Source: Enterobacter sp. kpr-6 (GTDB lineage Bacteria > Pseudomonadota > Gammaproteobacteria > Enterobacterales > Enterobacteriaceae). From it: a stretch of DNA of 64,000 bases. The DNA is taken from assembly GCF_900116015.1 (NCBI RefSeq), contig NZ_FOYH01000003.1, forward strand, positions 496,001 to 560,000. The letters run 5' to 3'. The notes beneath the pieces are model-generated. The model ran no database searches, was not told where the DNA came from, and was given only the letters and a program-made list of their open reading frames with translations. Shown here in pieces: positions 9,510-20,959 of the stretch. The position numbers were made by a program, and so were the translations under genes. Each line of letters begins with the position of its first letter. Within the stretch, counting starts at the first letter, position 1.

Positions 9510-10481
9510 TTACTTCTTCGGGAACAACTCTTTACGCTTGTACGGCTCTTTGTCACCTGGTTTGCGGGTTTTAAGCAGCTTTAAAATCCAGGTGTACTGC
9601 TCGGGACGCGGGCGGACAAAAATCTCCACTTCTTCATTCATGCGACGAGCGATGGTGTTGTCATCGGCGGTCATCAGATCGTCCATCGGCGGGCGCACCT
9701 GAATGGTCAGACGATGCGTACGGCTGTCATACACCGGAAACAACGGCACCACGCGCGCGCGGCAGACTTTCATCAGTCGGCCAATCGCCGGAAGGGTGGC
9801 TTTGTAAGTCGTAAAGAAATCGACAAATTCACTGTGTTCCGCGCCATGATCCTGGTCGGGCAAATAGTATCCCCAGTAGCCCTGACGCACGGACTGAATA
9901 AAAGGTTTAATCCCATCATTACGCGCGTGTAAACGTCCCCCAAAACGGCGGCGGACGGTATTCCAGACGTAATCGAAAACTTTGTTGCCCTGATTGTGGA
10001 ACATCGCCGCCATGGGCTGTCCCTGAGAAGCCATCAGCATTGCCGGAATATCGACCGCCCAGCCATGCGGCACGAGGAAAATGACTTTCTCATTGTTGGC
10101 GCGCATTTCATCGATGATCTCCTGCCCCTGCCACTCTATGCGCGGCAGGACTTTCTCAGGACCGCGTATCGCCAGCTCAGCCATCAGCACCATCGCCTGT
10201 GGCGCAGTAGCAAACATTTCGTCAACGATCGCTTCACGCTCTGCATCGCTCTTATCGGCAAAACAGTAAAGCAGGTTAATTTGTGCACGACGTCGGGCGC
10301 TTTTACCTAACCGTCCGCCAAAGCGTCCGAGCTTCGCCAGCAGAGGATCGCGCACGGAAGGTGGGATCATCGCCACGCCAGCAAATGCCAGCACCCCGAG
10401 CCATGCGCCCCAGTAGCGCGGATAAAGAAACTCCGTCTCGAATTCGGGGAGGTATTCGTTGTTATTTTTTTTTGGTTCCAT
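9510..10481 (-). CDS. lpxM: LpxM, lipid A myristoyltransferase
   Basis: 323 residues from MEPKKNNNEYLPEF, the same length as E. coli LpxM; a 35-residue upstream extension from 10586 is not supported by the family. It adds the secondary myristoyl chain to Kdo2-lipid A at the inner membrane, giving hexa-acylated lipid A. A membrane anchor lies at about residues 24-40. The lysophospholipid-acyltransferase HX4D catalytic pair is H139 and D144 in VPHGWAVD. The protein ends with the Lys-rich GDKEPYKRKELFPKK tail. It is followed by the convergent pykA. Confidence 0.96.
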   Translation of the reverse strand: MEPKKNNNEYLPEFETEFLYPRYWGAWLGVLAFAGVAMIPPSVRDPLLAKLGRFGGRLGKSARRRAQINLLYCFADKSDAEREAIVDEMFATAPQAMVLMAELAIRGPEKVLPRIEWQGQEIIDEMRANNEKVIFLVPHGWAVDIPAMLMASQGQPMAAMFHNQGNKVFDYVWNTVRRRFGGRLHARNDGIKPFIQSVRQGYWGYYLPDQDHGAEHSEFVDFFTTYKATLPAIGRLMKVCRARVVPLFPVYDSRTHRLTIQVRPPMDDLMTADDNTIARRMNEEVEIFVRPRPEQYTWILKLLKTRKPGDKEPYKRKELFPKK

Positions 10482-10540
10482 GCATCGTCCAGGGCTGCAA
10501 AAAAGATAATGGATTAGTGTAGCGAGGCACGGGTATGTGC

Positions 10541-10577
10541 ACAAAAGAAAAAGCCGATGCTGATTCAGCACCGGCTT
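10541..10577 (-). terminator. Intrinsic terminator after mepM
   Basis: 13-bp stem AAGCCGATGCTGA / TCAGCACCGGCTT (one G-T pair), followed leftwards by a U-rich tract. It lies 15 bp past the mepM stop and ahead of lpxM. Confidence 0.85.
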
Positions 10578-10591
10578 TAATCGCATGCTTC

Positions 10592-11914
10592 TTAATCGAA
10601 CCGAAGCTGCGGCAGAACTTCTTTCACCTGCGCCAGGTAATCGCGGCGATCCGAACCGGTCAGCCCTTCTGTTCTTGGCAGCTTCGCCGTCAGAGGGTTA
10701 ACCGCCTGCTGGTTGATCCACACTTCATAGTGCAGATGCGGGCCCGTGGAGCGCCCGGTATTGCCGGAGAGTGCAATACGATCGCCACGTTTAACTTTCT
10801 GACCCGGCTTCACTAACAGCTTACGCAGGTGCATGTAACGGGTGGTATAAGTACGACCATGACGAACCGCTACGTAGTAACCGGCAGCGCCGCTACGTTT
10901 CGCCATGACCACTTCACCATCACCGACGGACAGTACCGGTGTACCCTGCGGCATCGCGAAATCGACGCCTTTATGCGGCGCAACGCGTCCGGTCACCGGG
11001 TTCAGGCGACGCGGATTGAAGTTTGATGAAACGCGGAACTGTTTGGAGGTCGGGAAACGCATAAAGCCTTTCGCCAGTCCGGTGCCATTACGATCGTAAA
11101 ACTTGCCGTCTTCCGCGCGGATAGCGTAATAATCTTTGCCGTCTGAACGTAAACGTACGCCCAGCAACTGGCTCTGTTCGCGCTTGCCGTCGAGCATTTC
11201 ACGGGACATCAGCACCGAGAATTCATCGCCTTTTTTCAGCTTGCGGAAATCCATCTGCCACTGCATGGCCTTGATCACCGCGCTGACTTCGGCGCTGGTT
11301 AACCCGGCTTCTTTGGCGCTGGAAACGAAACTGCCGCCTACGGTGCCTTTCATCATGGCATTGACCCAGTCACCTTTCTGGATTTCGCTGCTCATTTTGA
11401 AGCCGTTATCAACGCGGTCATAGGTACGGGTTTCGCGGCGCGACATTTCCCAAGTCATGCGCTGCAATTCGCCTGAATCGGTTAAGGTCCAGGAAATCTG
11501 CTGACCGATTTTGAGATTACGCAGCTCTTTATCGGCAGAAGCGAGCTGGCTGATATCGCCCATATCGATGCCGTACTGATTCAGAATGCTGCTTAAGGTA
11601 TCGCCGGTGGAAACCACGTATTCGTGGACGCCGGTTTCATTGGCTGTTTTGTCATCCAGCTCATCCTGCGGAATGTCTTCCACTTCATCTGGCATAGCCT
11701 GATCGATAGGTTCACTGGCTTCGGGCAATAAAGAACGAATTTCGTTCTTTTCCAGTTCGATCGTTTTAACAATGGGGGCTGTTTCGGGGTGGTAAACATA
11801 GGGTCGCCAGACGGCGACCGCTAATGTGAGAACAGTAAGCGACCCCAGCATGACGCGATGGGGTCGTGGCAGGTTATTAAATGCCAGGCTAACCGCACGA
11901 GCTATCTGTTGCAC
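10592..11914 (-). CDS. mepM: MepM, murein DD-endopeptidase
   Basis: 440 residues, identical in length to E. coli MepM (YebA). It cuts D-Ala-meso-Dap cross-bridges to allow insertion of new peptidoglycan strands. One membrane segment lies at about residues 20-40. A LysM-like domain starts near 95 (EYVVSTGDTLSSILNQYGI). A C-terminal M23 metallopeptidase domain has HKGVDFAMPQGTP and GPHLHYEVWINQ as zinc/catalytic motifs. It lies upstream of lpxM, ending in its own terminator, with znuA just before it on the same strand (15-bp gap). Confidence 0.97.
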   Translation of the reverse strand: MQQIARAVSLAFNNLPRPHRVMLGSLTVLTLAVAVWRPYVYHPETAPIVKTIELEKNEIRSLLPEASEPIDQAMPDEVEDIPQDELDDKTANETGVHEYVVSTGDTLSSILNQYGIDMGDISQLASADKELRNLKIGQQISWTLTDSGELQRMTWEMSRRETRTYDRVDNGFKMSSEIQKGDWVNAMMKGTVGGSFVSSAKEAGLTSAEVSAVIKAMQWQMDFRKLKKGDEFSVLMSREMLDGKREQSQLLGVRLRSDGKDYYAIRAEDGKFYDRNGTGLAKGFMRFPTSKQFRVSSNFNPRRLNPVTGRVAPHKGVDFAMPQGTPVLSVGDGEVVMAKRSGAAGYYVAVRHGRTYTTRYMHLRKLLVKPGQKVKRGDRIALSGNTGRSTGPHLHYEVWINQQAVNPLTAKLPRTEGLTGSDRRDYLAQVKEVLPQLRFD

Positions 11915-11929
11915 GTATTCACTTCCTCG

Positions 11930-12874
11930 TTAATCTCCTTTCAGGCAGCTCGAATACTGGTTTGCGAGTTGAGTAAGGAACTGCGGATAGCTCTCTTTGC
12001 TCAACTTGATACTGGTTCCTAGCGGATCCAGCGTGCCCATGCGAACCTGGGTGCCTCTCGCAACAGCTTCAACGACGGCCGGCCTGAATTGTGGCTCAGC
12101 AAAAACGCAGGTTGCTTTTTGCTCAACCAACTGTGTTCTGATTTCATGTAAACGCTGCGCACCAGGTTGAATCTCAGGGTTAACGGTGAAATGGCCGAGC
12201 GGAGTCAGACCGTAGTGTTTTTCGTAATAGCCATAGGCGTCATGAAAAACGAAATATCCTTTACCCTTGAGCGGTGCCAGCTCGTTACCTACCTGAGCAT
12301 CGGTTTTGGCCAGACTGGCCTCGAAATCTTTCAGGTTGGCGTCAAGTTTGGCTCGACTTTGGGGCATAACTTCTACTAATTTTTGATGGATTGCAACCGC
12401 GGTCAGGCGCGCCACTTCTGGCGAAAGCCAAATGTGCATGTTGTAGTCGCCATGATGGTGATGAGCGTCACCATTTTCATGATCGTGATCGTGATCGTCG
12501 TGCTCATCTTCGTCGTGTTCCGCGCCTTTCATCAGTAACGGCTTCACGCCAGGAAGCGTAGCCATGATGACCTGTTTCTGTTCCGGGAGCGTGGAGACGG
12601 CCTTTTGCATGAACGCTTCCATATCCGGCCCAATCCAGACCACTAAGTCCGCGCTTTTTAAGCGTTTTACATCGGACGGGCGCAATGCGTAATCATGCTC
12701 AGAAGCCCCATCGGGCAGTAATACTTCTGTCGTAGTGACACCATCAGTAAGGGCCGATGCAATGAAGCCGACAGGCTTTAAAGAAGCGACTACAGCAGCG
12801 TTAGCACCGGTCATGGCACTACCCCATAATGCAGCGGAAAGTGCTGCGCAAAGAAGCGTATTTTTATGTAACAT
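11930..12874 (-). CDS. znuA: ZnuA, periplasmic zinc-binding protein
   Basis: 314 residues from [18 protein letters not shown], with a signal peptide of about 26 residues (cut near GANA/AVV). A longer upstream start at 12931 would run through the Zur box and is rejected. Zinc ligands are H60 (SEHDYAL), the His in NMHIWLSPE and the His in [12 protein letters not shown]. Between residues 125 and 155 is an Asp/His-rich loop ([19 protein letters not shown]) typical of ZnuA and slightly longer than in E. coli. It delivers Zn to ZnuB and is divergent from znuCB. Confidence 0.97.
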   Translation of the reverse strand: MLHKNTLLCAALSAALWGSAMTGANAAVVASLKPVGFIASALTDGVTTTEVLLPDGASEHDYALRPSDVKRLKSADLVVWIGPDMEAFMQKAVSTLPEQKQVIMATLPGVKPLLMKGAEHDEDEHDDHDHDHENGDAHHHHGDYNMHIWLSPEVARLTAVAIHQKLVEVMPQSRAKLDANLKDFEASLAKTDAQVGNELAPLKGKGYFVFHDAYGYYEKHYGLTPLGHFTVNPEIQPGAQRLHEIRTQLVEQKATCVFAEPQFRPAVVEAVARGTQVRMGTLDPLGTSIKLSKESYPQFLTQLANQYSSCLKGD

Positions 12875-12903
12875 AATGCAACTTATCATCGTAATGGATA
12901 GGT

Positions 12904-12926
12904 GAAATGTGATAATATAACATTTC
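12904..12926. promoter_or_regulatory. Zur operator shared by znuA and znuCB
   Basis: A 23-bp palindrome with arms GAAATGT and ACATTTC matches the Zur consensus at all but one position (G for T at position 8). It lies 30 bp before znuA and 27 bp before znuC, so zinc-loaded Zur would shut both promoters. Confidence 0.93.
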
Positions 12927-12952
12927 ATCACTTGTGCAAGCCCTTAAACGCT

Positions 12953-13708
12953 ATGACAAATTTAGTTTCACTGGAAAAAGTATCGGTCTCCTTTGGTCAA
13001 CGCCGCGTCCTGTCTGACATTTCGCTTGAACTGAAGCCCGGAAAAATTTTAACGCTGCTTGGGCCAAACGGTGCCGGAAAATCCACGCTGGTGCGCGTGG
13101 TATTAGGCCTGGTAGCTGCGGATTCCGGCACAATCAAGCGTGACCGTCAGTTGCGTATTGGCTATGTGCCGCAAAAAATTCATCTTGATGCCACGCTGCC
13201 TTTGACGGTCAGCCGCTTTATGCGTCTGCGTCCGGGCACGCGTAAAGAGGATATTTTGCCTGCGCTCAAACGCGTTCAGGCAGGACATCTTATTGATGCC
13301 CCCATGCAAAAACTTTCCGGCGGCGAAACGCAGCGCGTTCTTCTGGCCCGTGCCCTGCTCAATCGCCCGCAACTGCTGGTGCTTGATGAGCCAACCCAGG
13401 GAGTGGATGTGAACGGACAGGTTGCGCTTTACGATCTGATCGACCAGTTGCGGCGTGAACTCGACTGCGCGGTGCTAATGGTGTCACACGATCTGCACCT
13501 GGTGATGGCAAAAACCGATGAAGTGCTTTGCCTGAATCACCATATTTGCTGCTCCGGCACGCCGGAAGTGGTGTCCATGCACCCGGAATTTATTTCGATG
13601 TTTGGCCCACGCGGTGCGGAACAACTTGGGATTTACCGTCACAACCATAACCATCGCCATGATTTACAGGGCCGTATCGTTTTACGCCGGAGAAATGGAC
13701 ACTCATGA
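12953..13708 (+). CDS. znuC: ZnuC, zinc ABC transporter ATPase
   Basis: 251 residues from [15 protein letters not shown], the E. coli length; the upstream in-frame ATG at 12902 lies inside the Zur site and is rejected. Walker A GPNGAGKS is at residues 37-44, the signature [15 protein letters not shown] near 120, Walker [11 protein letters not shown] near 140 and the switch His in MVSHDLHL near 175. The C-terminus has a His-rich RHNHNHRHD stretch that may bind zinc. The stop overlaps the znuB start by 4 bp (ATGA), so the two genes are translationally coupled. Confidence 0.97.
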   Translation: MTNLVSLEKVSVSFGQRRVLSDISLELKPGKILTLLGPNGAGKSTLVRVVLGLVAADSGTIKRDRQLRIGYVPQKIHLDATLPLTVSRFMRLRPGTRKEDILPALKRVQAGHLIDAPMQKLSGGETQRVLLARALLNRPQLLVLDEPTQGVDVNGQVALYDLIDQLRRELDCAVLMVSHDLHLVMAKTDEVLCLNHHICCSGTPEVVSMHPEFISMFGPRGAEQLGIYRHNHNHRHDLQGRIVLRRRNGHS

Positions 13709-14490
13709 TTGAATTATTACTGCCCGGCTGGCTGGCCGGTATTATGCTGGCCTGCGCGGCTGGCCCTTTGGGTTCGTTCGTTGTTTGGCGTCGGATGTCC
13801 TATTTTGGCGATACGCTGGCACATGCTTCACTGTTAGGCGTGGCATTTGGTCTGCTGCTGGATGTGAATCCGTTTTATGCGGTGATCGTCGTGACGCTGC
13901 TTCTCGCCGCCGGTCTTGTCTGGCTGGAAAAACGCCCTCACCTCGCCATTGATACACTGCTTGGGATCATGGCGCACAGCGCGCTGTCGCTGGGCCTTGT
14001 GGTAGTTAGTCTGATGTCTAACATCCGTGTCGATCTGATGGCCTATCTGTTTGGCGATCTGCTGGCGGTGACGCCGGAAGATTTAATTTCTATCGCTATT
14101 GGCGTGGCGCTGGTCATTTCGATTTTGCTCTGGCAGTGGCGCAATTTGCTCTCTATGACCATCAGCCCGGACCTGGCGTTTGTGGATGGGGTGAAGTTGC
14201 AGCGCGTTAAACTGCTGCTGATGCTGGTTACGGCGTTAACCATTGGCGTGGCGATGAAATTTGTCGGCGCGTTGATTATCACGTCACTGCTGATTATCCC
14301 GGCCGCTACTGCCCGCCGCTTCGCCCGTACACCTGAACAGATGGCGGGGATTGCAGTCGGTATTGGTGCGATTGCCGTGACCGGCGGATTAACGTTTTCG
14401 GCATTTTATGACACGCCCGCCGGACCGTCAGTAGTGCTGTGCGCGGCTGCGCTGTTTATTCTGAGTATGATGAAGAAGGCGGCGACGTAA
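13705..14490 (+). CDS. znuB: ZnuB, zinc ABC transporter permease
   Basis: 261 residues, as in E. coli. It is an ABC-3 family inner-membrane permease that forms the zinc channel with ZnuC on the inside and ZnuA outside. About eight hydrophobic segments are visible, starting at residues 4-25 and ending at ALFILSMM. The conserved [17 protein letters not shown] coupling region is near residues 33-49. It is the last gene of znuCB and is followed by a palindromic repeat cluster before convergent ruvB. Confidence 0.96.
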   Translation: MIELLLPGWLAGIMLACAAGPLGSFVVWRRMSYFGDTLAHASLLGVAFGLLLDVNPFYAVIVVTLLLAAGLVWLEKRPHLAIDTLLGIMAHSALSLGLVVVSLMSNIRVDLMAYLFGDLLAVTPEDLISIAIGVALVISILLWQWRNLLSMTISPDLAFVDGVKLQRVKLLLMLVTALTIGVAMKFVGALIITSLLIIPAATARRFARTPEQMAGIAVGIGAIAVTGGLTFSAFYDTPAGPSVVLCAAALFILSMMKKAAT

Positions 14491-14494
14491 TTCT

Positions 14495-14590
14495 CCCCCT
14501 CACCCCGCCCTCTCCCGAAGGGAGAGGGGGAAAGGCGAGTCCGTACCCGATCTGTCCCCTCTCCCATTGGGAGAGGGTTAGGGTGAGGGG
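14495..14590. repeat. Composite GGGAGAGGG palindromic repeat, copy A
   Basis: 96-bp element bounded by CCCCTCACCC on the left and GGGTGAGGGG on the right. It holds two CCTCTCCC-N3/4-GGGAGAGG hairpins joined by a GGCGAGTCCGT...CGATCTGT linker. It lies between convergent znuB and ruvB. The same unit recurs at 28011-28155 and 52487-52623. This is a REP-like enterobacterial intergenic element and may also terminate transcription. Confidence 0.85.
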
Positions 14591-14596
14591 TAACAC

Positions 14597-15610
<1,014 letters not shown>

Positions 15611-15615
15611 TTACC

Positions 15616-16227
15616 TCACATCGCCGCGCGAAGCGCTTCACGGATTAGGGTTTCACTGCTGGCATCCGGACGGGCGATTTTGCTGATCATCCGGCTGGCT
15701 TCCTGAGGTTTATAGCCCAGCGCCACCAGCGCGGCAACCGCTTCCTGCTCAGCATCGTCGGTCGCCTGACTTGCCGGGGAGGTCAACACCAGATCGGCGG
15801 CTGGCGTAAACAGATCGCCATGCAGACCTTTAAAGCGGTCTTTCATCTCGACAATCAGACGCTCAGCGGTTTTTTTACCAATGCCGGGAAGTTTAACCAG
15901 CGCCGCCAGCTCTTCACGCTCAACGGCATTCACAAACTGCTGCGCCGACATGCCAGAGAGGATCGCCAGCGCCAGCTTCGGCCCCACGCCATTGGTTTTA
16001 ATCAGTTCTTTAAACAGGGTACGTTCCTGTTTGTTATTAAAGCCATACAGTAACTGCGCATCTTCGCGCACAACAAAATGCGTAAAGACGATAGCTTCCT
16101 GTCCTGCATCAGGCAGTTCATAGAAACAGGTCATTGGCATATGAACTTCATAGCCTACACCGCCCGTTTCAAGCAGTACCAGCGGGGGCTGTTTTTCAAG
16201 AATAATGCCTCTGAGTCTGCCTATCAC
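15616..16227 (-). CDS. ruvA: RuvA, Holliday junction DNA-binding subunit
   Basis: 203 residues, as in E. coli. The tetramer holds the four-way junction for RuvB. An OB-fold covers about residues 1-64, two helix-hairpin-helix motifs follow ([16 protein letters not shown] and [19 protein letters not shown], residues about 72-130), then an acidic linker and the RuvB-contacting domain III from about 155 ([17 protein letters not shown]). It is first in the ruvAB operon, 55 bp after a LexA box. Confidence 0.98.
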   Translation of the reverse strand: MIGRLRGIILEKQPPLVLLETGGVGYEVHMPMTCFYELPDAGQEAIVFTHFVVREDAQLLYGFNNKQERTLFKELIKTNGVGPKLALAILSGMSAQQFVNAVEREELAALVKLPGIGKKTAERLIVEMKDRFKGLHGDLFTPAADLVLTSPASQATDDAEQEAVAALVALGYKPQEASRMISKIARPDASSETLIREALRAAM

Positions 16228-16541
16228 ATCGCGCTCCTGCGTTAATGGCGAAAAATCTAATGCCGTATGATACCGAGAAGGCTGGATAAATATCCAGCCA
16301 TGAATGCAAAAAAAGACGATGCTCTGCGATTATGCGGGCAGGCAAATCATAATAACGCTGCGGATAATCACTGTCTGCAGCAAGCGGGGAAATTATTCAT
16401 AGTATGAATTGATGTTATTTTTTTATGATCCTGATTATTTGCATTCATCGTGAGTATTATTTTTTTGCCGTTTTTTACATTACACTTTTGCGCAATATTC
16501 AGTCTGCCATCAGGCGCAAACCCATGGAGTGGAGTGATAAA
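16228..16541. other. Divergent ruvA/yebB control region
   Basis: This 314-bp gap contains the LexA box for ruvAB. The yebB side is AT-rich (16390-16490) and has the yebB ribosome site GGAGTGGAG. No further gene is seen. Confidence 0.6.
16282..16297 (-). promoter_or_regulatory. LexA (SOS) box of ruvAB
   Basis: CTGGATAAATATCCAG fits CTG-N10-CAG and is part of a longer near-palindrome GGCTGG...CCAGCC at 16280-16299. It is 55 bp upstream of ruvA, as in E. coli. Confidence 0.9.
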
Positions 16542-17156
16542 ATGCGTAAATATTATCCGGTGAGTTATGAAGTTGGCGATATTGTTTTTACTTCGATTGG
16601 CGCAAGACTTTTTGGTCAGATATCCGAAGCCTCACGATGCTGGAGCAACCATGTTGGGATGATCATCGGGCATGACGGCATGGATTACATTGTTGCAGAA
16701 AGCCGGGTGCCGCTTTCGTCTACGACAACGCTTGACCGGTTTATCAGGCGTTCAACAAATCAGCACTATGCCGTTAAACGATTAACGCCGGGTCTGACCG
16801 TGGAACAAAAAGAGCGGTTACTGGATGAAGTCCCTGCCCGGCTTAATAAGATTTATCACACTGGATTTAAATACGACTCAGCACGCCAGTTTTGTTCAAA
16901 GTTTGTTTTTGATATTTATAAGCATGCGTTATTAATTAACGTTGGAAAACTGGAAACCTTTGATGAGCTTTTAAAAAGCAATCCTGATGCGAAACTGAAT
17001 TTCTGGAAACTTTGGTTTTTAGGTTCTATTCCCTGGGCAAGAACGACCGTGACGCCCGCCAGCTTGTTCCATGATGAGAATTTGTCGTTAATTTATAGCA
17101 ACGTTTCTGAGGAGAGGAAGCAGCCTGTGAAAAACTCACAGGCTGAAGGAGTCTGA
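16542..17156 (+). CDS. yebB: YebB, YiiX-like papain-fold protein
   Basis: 204 residues from [17 protein letters not shown], chosen because GGAGTGGAG ends 8 bp upstream and E. coli YebB (200 residues) starts at the same place. Upstream in-frame codons from 16425 lack support. The order [13 protein letters not shown] (His about 47), VAESRVPLS and then [13 protein letters not shown] (Cys about 124) fits the circularly permuted NlpC/P60 (YiiX/YebB) group, in which a His precedes the Cys. This suggests a lipid- or amide-bond hydrolase, but no activity is established. It lies between ruvA and ruvC in the opposite orientation. Confidence 0.88.
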   Translation: MRKYYPVSYEVGDIVFTSIGARLFGQISEASRCWSNHVGMIIGHDGMDYIVAESRVPLSSTTTLDRFIRRSTNQHYAVKRLTPGLTVEQKERLLDEVPARLNKIYHTGFKYDSARQFCSKFVFDIYKHALLINVGKLETFDELLKSNPDAKLNFWKLWFLGSIPWARTTVTPASLFHDENLSLIYSNVSEERKQPVKNSQAEGV

Positions 17157-17158
17157 TC

Positions 17159-17680
17159 TCAGCGCAACCGGCCTCGCGCCAGATTGAGCCGCGATTCGCT
17201 CATTTGCATCGCGTTCTGGCTGATGTGGCAATGCGTAATGGCAATCGCCAGCGCATCGGCGGCATCGGCCTGCGGGTTAGCGGGCAATTTCAGCAAGGTG
17301 CGCACCATGTGCTGCACCTGGCTTTTTTCCGCACTGCCAGTGCCCACGACGGTCTGTTTGACCTGACGCGCCGCGTATTCGAAGACCGGTAAGTCCTGAT
17401 TCACAGCAGCCACAATCGCCACACCACGCGCCTGACCGAGCTTGAGCGCGGAATCCGCATTTTTCGCCATAAAGACCTGCTCAATGGCGAAAAAATCGGG
17501 CTGGAACTGGGTAATAATTTCCGTTACGCCTGCATAAATCAATTTCAGACGCGACGGTAAATCGTCAACCTTCGTGCGAATACAGCCACTGCCCAGGTAG
17601 GTCAATTGCCTGCCGACCTGACGAATAACGCCATAACCGGTGATGCGTGAGCCGGGGTCAATCCCGAGGATAATCGACAT
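17159..17680 (-). CDS. ruvC: RuvC, Holliday junction resolvase
   Basis: 173 residues from the ATG at 17680; the GTG one codon earlier is possible. The RNase H-fold endonuclease nicks two strands of the junction symmetrically. The catalytic acids are visible: D7 in [10 protein letters not shown]66 in FAIEQVFMA, and D138 and D141 in [11 protein letters not shown]. It ends directly after yebB (convergent) and lies 33 bp after yebC, with which it is probably cotranscribed. Unlike ruvAB it has no obvious LexA box. Confidence 0.97.
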   Translation of the reverse strand: MSIILGIDPGSRITGYGVIRQVGRQLTYLGSGCIRTKVDDLPSRLKLIYAGVTEIITQFQPDFFAIEQVFMAKNADSALKLGQARGVAIVAAVNQDLPVFEYAARQVKQTVVGTGSAEKSQVQHMVRTLLKLPANPQADAADALAIAITHCHISQNAMQMSESRLNLARGRLR

Positions 17681-17713
17681 CACGCGCCTCCGCGGTTATG
17701 GATGCTGGCCACA

Positions 17714-18457
17714 TCATTCTAAGGTAGCCGCAACCTCATCAGAGATCTCGCCGTTATGGTAGACTTCCTGCACATCGTCGCAGTCTTCGAGCATGTCGAT
17801 GAGACGCAGCAGTTTCGGTGCAGTTTCTGCATCCATGTCCGCTTTGGTGGACGGGATCATGGAAACTTCAGCGGAGTCTGCTTTCAGGCCTGCCGCTTCC
17901 AGTGCATCTTTCACCGCACCCATTTCTTCCCAGGCGGTGTACACGTCGATAGCACCGTCATCAAAGGTCATCACGTCTTCAGCACCAGCTTCCAGCGCCG
18001 CTTCCATAATGGTGTCTTCATCGCCCGCTTCAAAGGAAATCACGCCTTTTTTGCTGAACAGATAGGCCACAGAACCGTCGGTGCCCAGGTTACCGCCACA
18101 TTTGTTGAAGGCGTGACGGACTTCTGCCACGGTACGGTTACGGTTATCGGAAAGACATTCCACCATCACCGCCGTGCCGCCAGGACCGTAACCTTCATAA
18201 ATGATGGTTTCCATGTTGTTGTCTTCATCACCACCGACACCACGCGCAATTGCGCGGTTTAAGGTGTCGCGGGTCATGTTATTGGACAACGCTTTATCCA
18301 CTGCCGCACGCAGACGCGGGTTTGACCCTGCATCGCCGCCGCCCAGACGGGCCGCGGTGACCAGCTCGCGAATAATTTTGGTAAAGATTTTACCGCGTTT
18401 GGCATCCTGTGCCGCTTTGCGGTGTTTGGTGTTGGCCCATTTACTGTGACCTGCCAT
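17714..18457 (-). CDS. yebC: YebC, TACO1-family protein
   Basis: 247 residues, one more than E. coli YebC. It begins with the invariant [21 protein letters not shown] and has the three-domain TACO1/YebC layout. Family members were called transcriptional regulators; more recent work links them to ribosomes stalled on polyproline. No DNA-binding motif is evident. It is followed by ruvC and preceded by nudB in the order aspS-nudB-yebC-ruvC, all leftward, as in E. coli. Confidence 0.95.
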   Translation of the reverse strand: MAGHSKWANTKHRKAAQDAKRGKIFTKIIRELVTAARLGGGDAGSNPRLRAAVDKALSNNMTRDTLNRAIARGVGGDEDNNMETIIYEGYGPGGTAVMVECLSDNRNRTVAEVRHAFNKCGGNLGTDGSVAYLFSKKGVISFEAGDEDTIMEAALEAGAEDVMTFDDGAIDVYTAWEEMGAVKDALEAAGLKADSAEVSMIPSTKADMDAETAPKLLRLIDMLEDCDDVQEVYHNGEISDEVAATLE

Positions 18458-18482
18458 AAATTTATCTCCAAAGCATCGCCTT

Positions 18483-18926
18483 TCAGGCGGCGTTAATTAC
18501 AAATTCTTCAATCGCCTGCCGGTTACTCCACGATTTGGTCAATGCAGCCGCAGTGGGTGCATCAAGCCAGCGGTAGGTCAGATGTTCAGTAAACACAATC
18601 TGCCGCTCATGGGGCAGCGCAAGACAGAACCAGGATTCCGTATTGCGCTCAATACCCGGCGCATAGCGATGACGTAAATGCGTAAAGATTTCAAAATCCA
18701 CCGTGCGCTGACAGTCGATTAAGGTCAGTTGCTCCGCAGCAACGTCAATCACGACCTCTTCCTTTACTTCGCGCATGGCGGCCTGCAACGCGGTTTCCCC
18801 CTCTTCAAGGCTGCCGGTAACCGACTGCCAGAAATCGGGATCGTCGCGTCGCTGCAACATCAGCACCCGTTTCGTGTCTGCTGCATAAATCACAACCAGT
18901 ACCGAAATCGGGCGCTTGAAGGGCAT
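18483..18926 (-). CDS. nudB: NudB, dihydroneopterin triphosphate diphosphatase
   Basis: 147 residues. The Nudix box is complete: G-x5-E-x7-REV-x-EE-x2-I in [20 protein letters not shown], at about residues 38-57. The enzyme removes pyrophosphate from dihydroneopterin triphosphate, an early folate step. Its ATG begins one base after the aspS stop, so the two are coupled. This start gives a protein three residues shorter than E. coli NudB, because the aspS stop forbids a longer one. Confidence 0.95.
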   Translation of the reverse strand: MPFKRPISVLVVIYAADTKRVLMLQRRDDPDFWQSVTGSLEEGETALQAAMREVKEEVVIDVAAEQLTLIDCQRTVDFEIFTHLRHRYAPGIERNTESWFCLALPHERQIVFTEHLTYRWLDAPTAAALTKSWSNRQAIEEFVINAA

Positions 18927-18927
18927 A

Positions 18928-20706
18928 TTATTTATTCTCCGCGGACTCTTTTTTGATCACCTGAATACCGAGTTCCGCCAGGGCTGCGTCGTTACCAAAG
19001 CTCGGGGCTTCGGTCATCAGACAGGCGGCAGCGGTGGTTTTCGGGAAAGCGATCACGTCACGGATGTTATCGGTGCCGGTTAACAGCATGGTCAGGCGAT
19101 CCAGACCAAAGGCCAGGCCCGCGTGCGGCGGCGTACCGTACTTCAGGGCGTCTAACAGGAAGCCGAATTTCTCGCGCTGTTCCTGCTCGTTAATGCCGAG
19201 GATGCCAAACACGGTCTGCTGCATTTCACCACGGTGAATACGCACAGAACCGCCACCCACTTCGTAGCCGTTGATGACCATATCGTAGGCGTTAGCAATG
19301 GCCGTTTCCGGGGCTGCTTTCAGTTCTTCCGGCGTCATATTGCTTGGCGCGGTGAACGGATGGTGCATCGCGGTCAGACCGCCTTCACCGTCTTCTTCAA
19401 ACATCGGGAAGTCGATAACCCACAGCGGTGCCCATTTGGACTCATCGGTGAGATTCAGATCTTTACCCAGTTTGAGGCGCAGCGCGCCCATGGAGTCGGC
19501 AACCACTTTCTTGTTGTCCGCGCCGAAGAAGATCATATCGCCATCTTGCGCACCGGTACGGGCCAGCACGTCTTCAACAATCTCAGCGTTGAGGAATTTC
19601 GCCACCGGGCTGGTGATACCTTCCAGGCCTTTCGCACGCTCGGTCACTTTGATGTAAGCCAGACCTTTCGCGCCGTAAATCTTAATAAAGTTGCCGTAAT
19701 CATCGATCTGTTTACGGCTAAGAGCAGCACCACCCGGTACACGCAGAGCAGCCACGCGACCTTTCGGATCGTTCGCCGGGCCTGCGAAGACCGCAAACTC
19801 GACCGATTTAAGCAGATCGGCAACGTCCACCAGTTCCATCGGGTTACGCAGATCCGGTTTATCGGAACCGTAACGGCGTTCAGCTTCGGCAAAGGTCATC
19901 TGCGGGAAGTCGCCGAGATCCACGCCTTTAATTTCCAGCCACAGCTGGCGGATCAGCGCTTCCATCACTTCACGCACTTGCGGTGCGGTCATGAAGGACG
20001 TCTCAACGTCGATCTGGGTAAATTCAGGCTGACGGTCAGCGCGCAGATCTTCGTCGCGGAAACACTTCACAATCTGGTAGTAACGGTCAAAGCCGGACAT
20101 CATCAGCAATTGTTTGAACAACTGAGGTGACTGCGGCAGAGCATAGAATTTGCCTTTGTGAACGCGTGAAGGCACTAAATAGTCGCGCGCGCCTTCCGGC
20201 GTGGCTTTGGTCAGCATCGGGGTTTCAATATCGAGGAACCCGTGATCGTCCATAAAGCGGCGCACGAAGCTGGTAATTTTAGCGCGCGTTTTCAGGCGGT
20301 TTGCCATTTCCGGGCGACGCAGATCCAGATAGCGATATTTGAGGCGCGCTTCTTCGGTGTTGACGTGATTGGAGTCGAGCGGCAGAGAATCCGAGCGGTT
20401 AATGATCACAAGGTCGGAGGCCAGCACTTCGATTTCGCCGGTCGCCATGTCGCTGTTGATATTTTTGTCGTCACGACGGCGCACGGTGCCGGTAATTTGA
20501 ATGCAGAACTCATTACGCAGTTCGGAGGCCAGCTTTAACACGTCCGCACGATCCGGATCGAAAAACACCTGCACGATACCTTCGCGGTCGCGCATATCGA
20601 TAAAGATCAGGCTACCAAGATCACGACGACGGTTAACCCAACCACACAGCGTCACCTGCTGCCCCTCGTGAGACGAACGAAGCTGTCCGCAATATTCTGT
20701 ACGCAT
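18928..20706 (-). CDS. aspS: AspS, aspartyl-tRNA synthetase
   Basis: 592 residues against 590 in E. coli. Class II synthetase: an N-terminal OB anticodon-binding domain at about 1-110, motif 2 [14 protein letters not shown] near 217-230, the bacterial GAD insertion at about 290-420, and motif 3 [11 protein letters not shown] near 530. It charges tRNA-Asp. It is first in the aspS-nudB-yebC-ruvC run and divergent from yecD across 250 bp. Confidence 0.98.
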   Translation of the reverse strand: MRTEYCGQLRSSHEGQQVTLCGWVNRRRDLGSLIFIDMRDREGIVQVFFDPDRADVLKLASELRNEFCIQITGTVRRRDDKNINSDMATGEIEVLASDLVIINRSDSLPLDSNHVNTEEARLKYRYLDLRRPEMANRLKTRAKITSFVRRFMDDHGFLDIETPMLTKATPEGARDYLVPSRVHKGKFYALPQSPQLFKQLLMMSGFDRYYQIVKCFRDEDLRADRQPEFTQIDVETSFMTAPQVREVMEALIRQLWLEIKGVDLGDFPQMTFAEAERRYGSDKPDLRNPMELVDVADLLKSVEFAVFAGPANDPKGRVAALRVPGGAALSRKQIDDYGNFIKIYGAKGLAYIKVTERAKGLEGITSPVAKFLNAEIVEDVLARTGAQDGDMIFFGADNKKVVADSMGALRLKLGKDLNLTDESKWAPLWVIDFPMFEEDGEGGLTAMHHPFTAPSNMTPEELKAAPETAIANAYDMVINGYEVGGGSVRIHRGEMQQTVFGILGINEQEQREKFGFLLDALKYGTPPHAGLAFGLDRLTMLLTGTDNIRDVIAFPKTTAAACLMTEAPSFGNDAALAELGIQVIKKESAENK

Positions 20707-20959
20707 GAGATATCCCTTAACTTAGCCGCAGGCCGGTCTGGCGAAACTGTCGCAGCCTTAGCTGAATGTCACTACTGGATGAAAAAAGGGGGCTATTATA
20801 ATGGAAATTCTGCCTGGCGATAAGAGCCAGACCGCATGGATGCGTGATTGCGCAGCGGTTAACCGCTAATCTCACAAAAATTAACAAATTTTGTGAGCCG
20901 AAGTGGGCTTTTAACCGGGTATGGTATGACGCGAAGCCATTCATTTATCTGGAGTTAGT

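Noticed and set aside
12874-12953. Longer starts for znuA (12931) and znuC (12902)
   Set aside because: Both would translate through the Zur operator and extend past the conserved N-termini.
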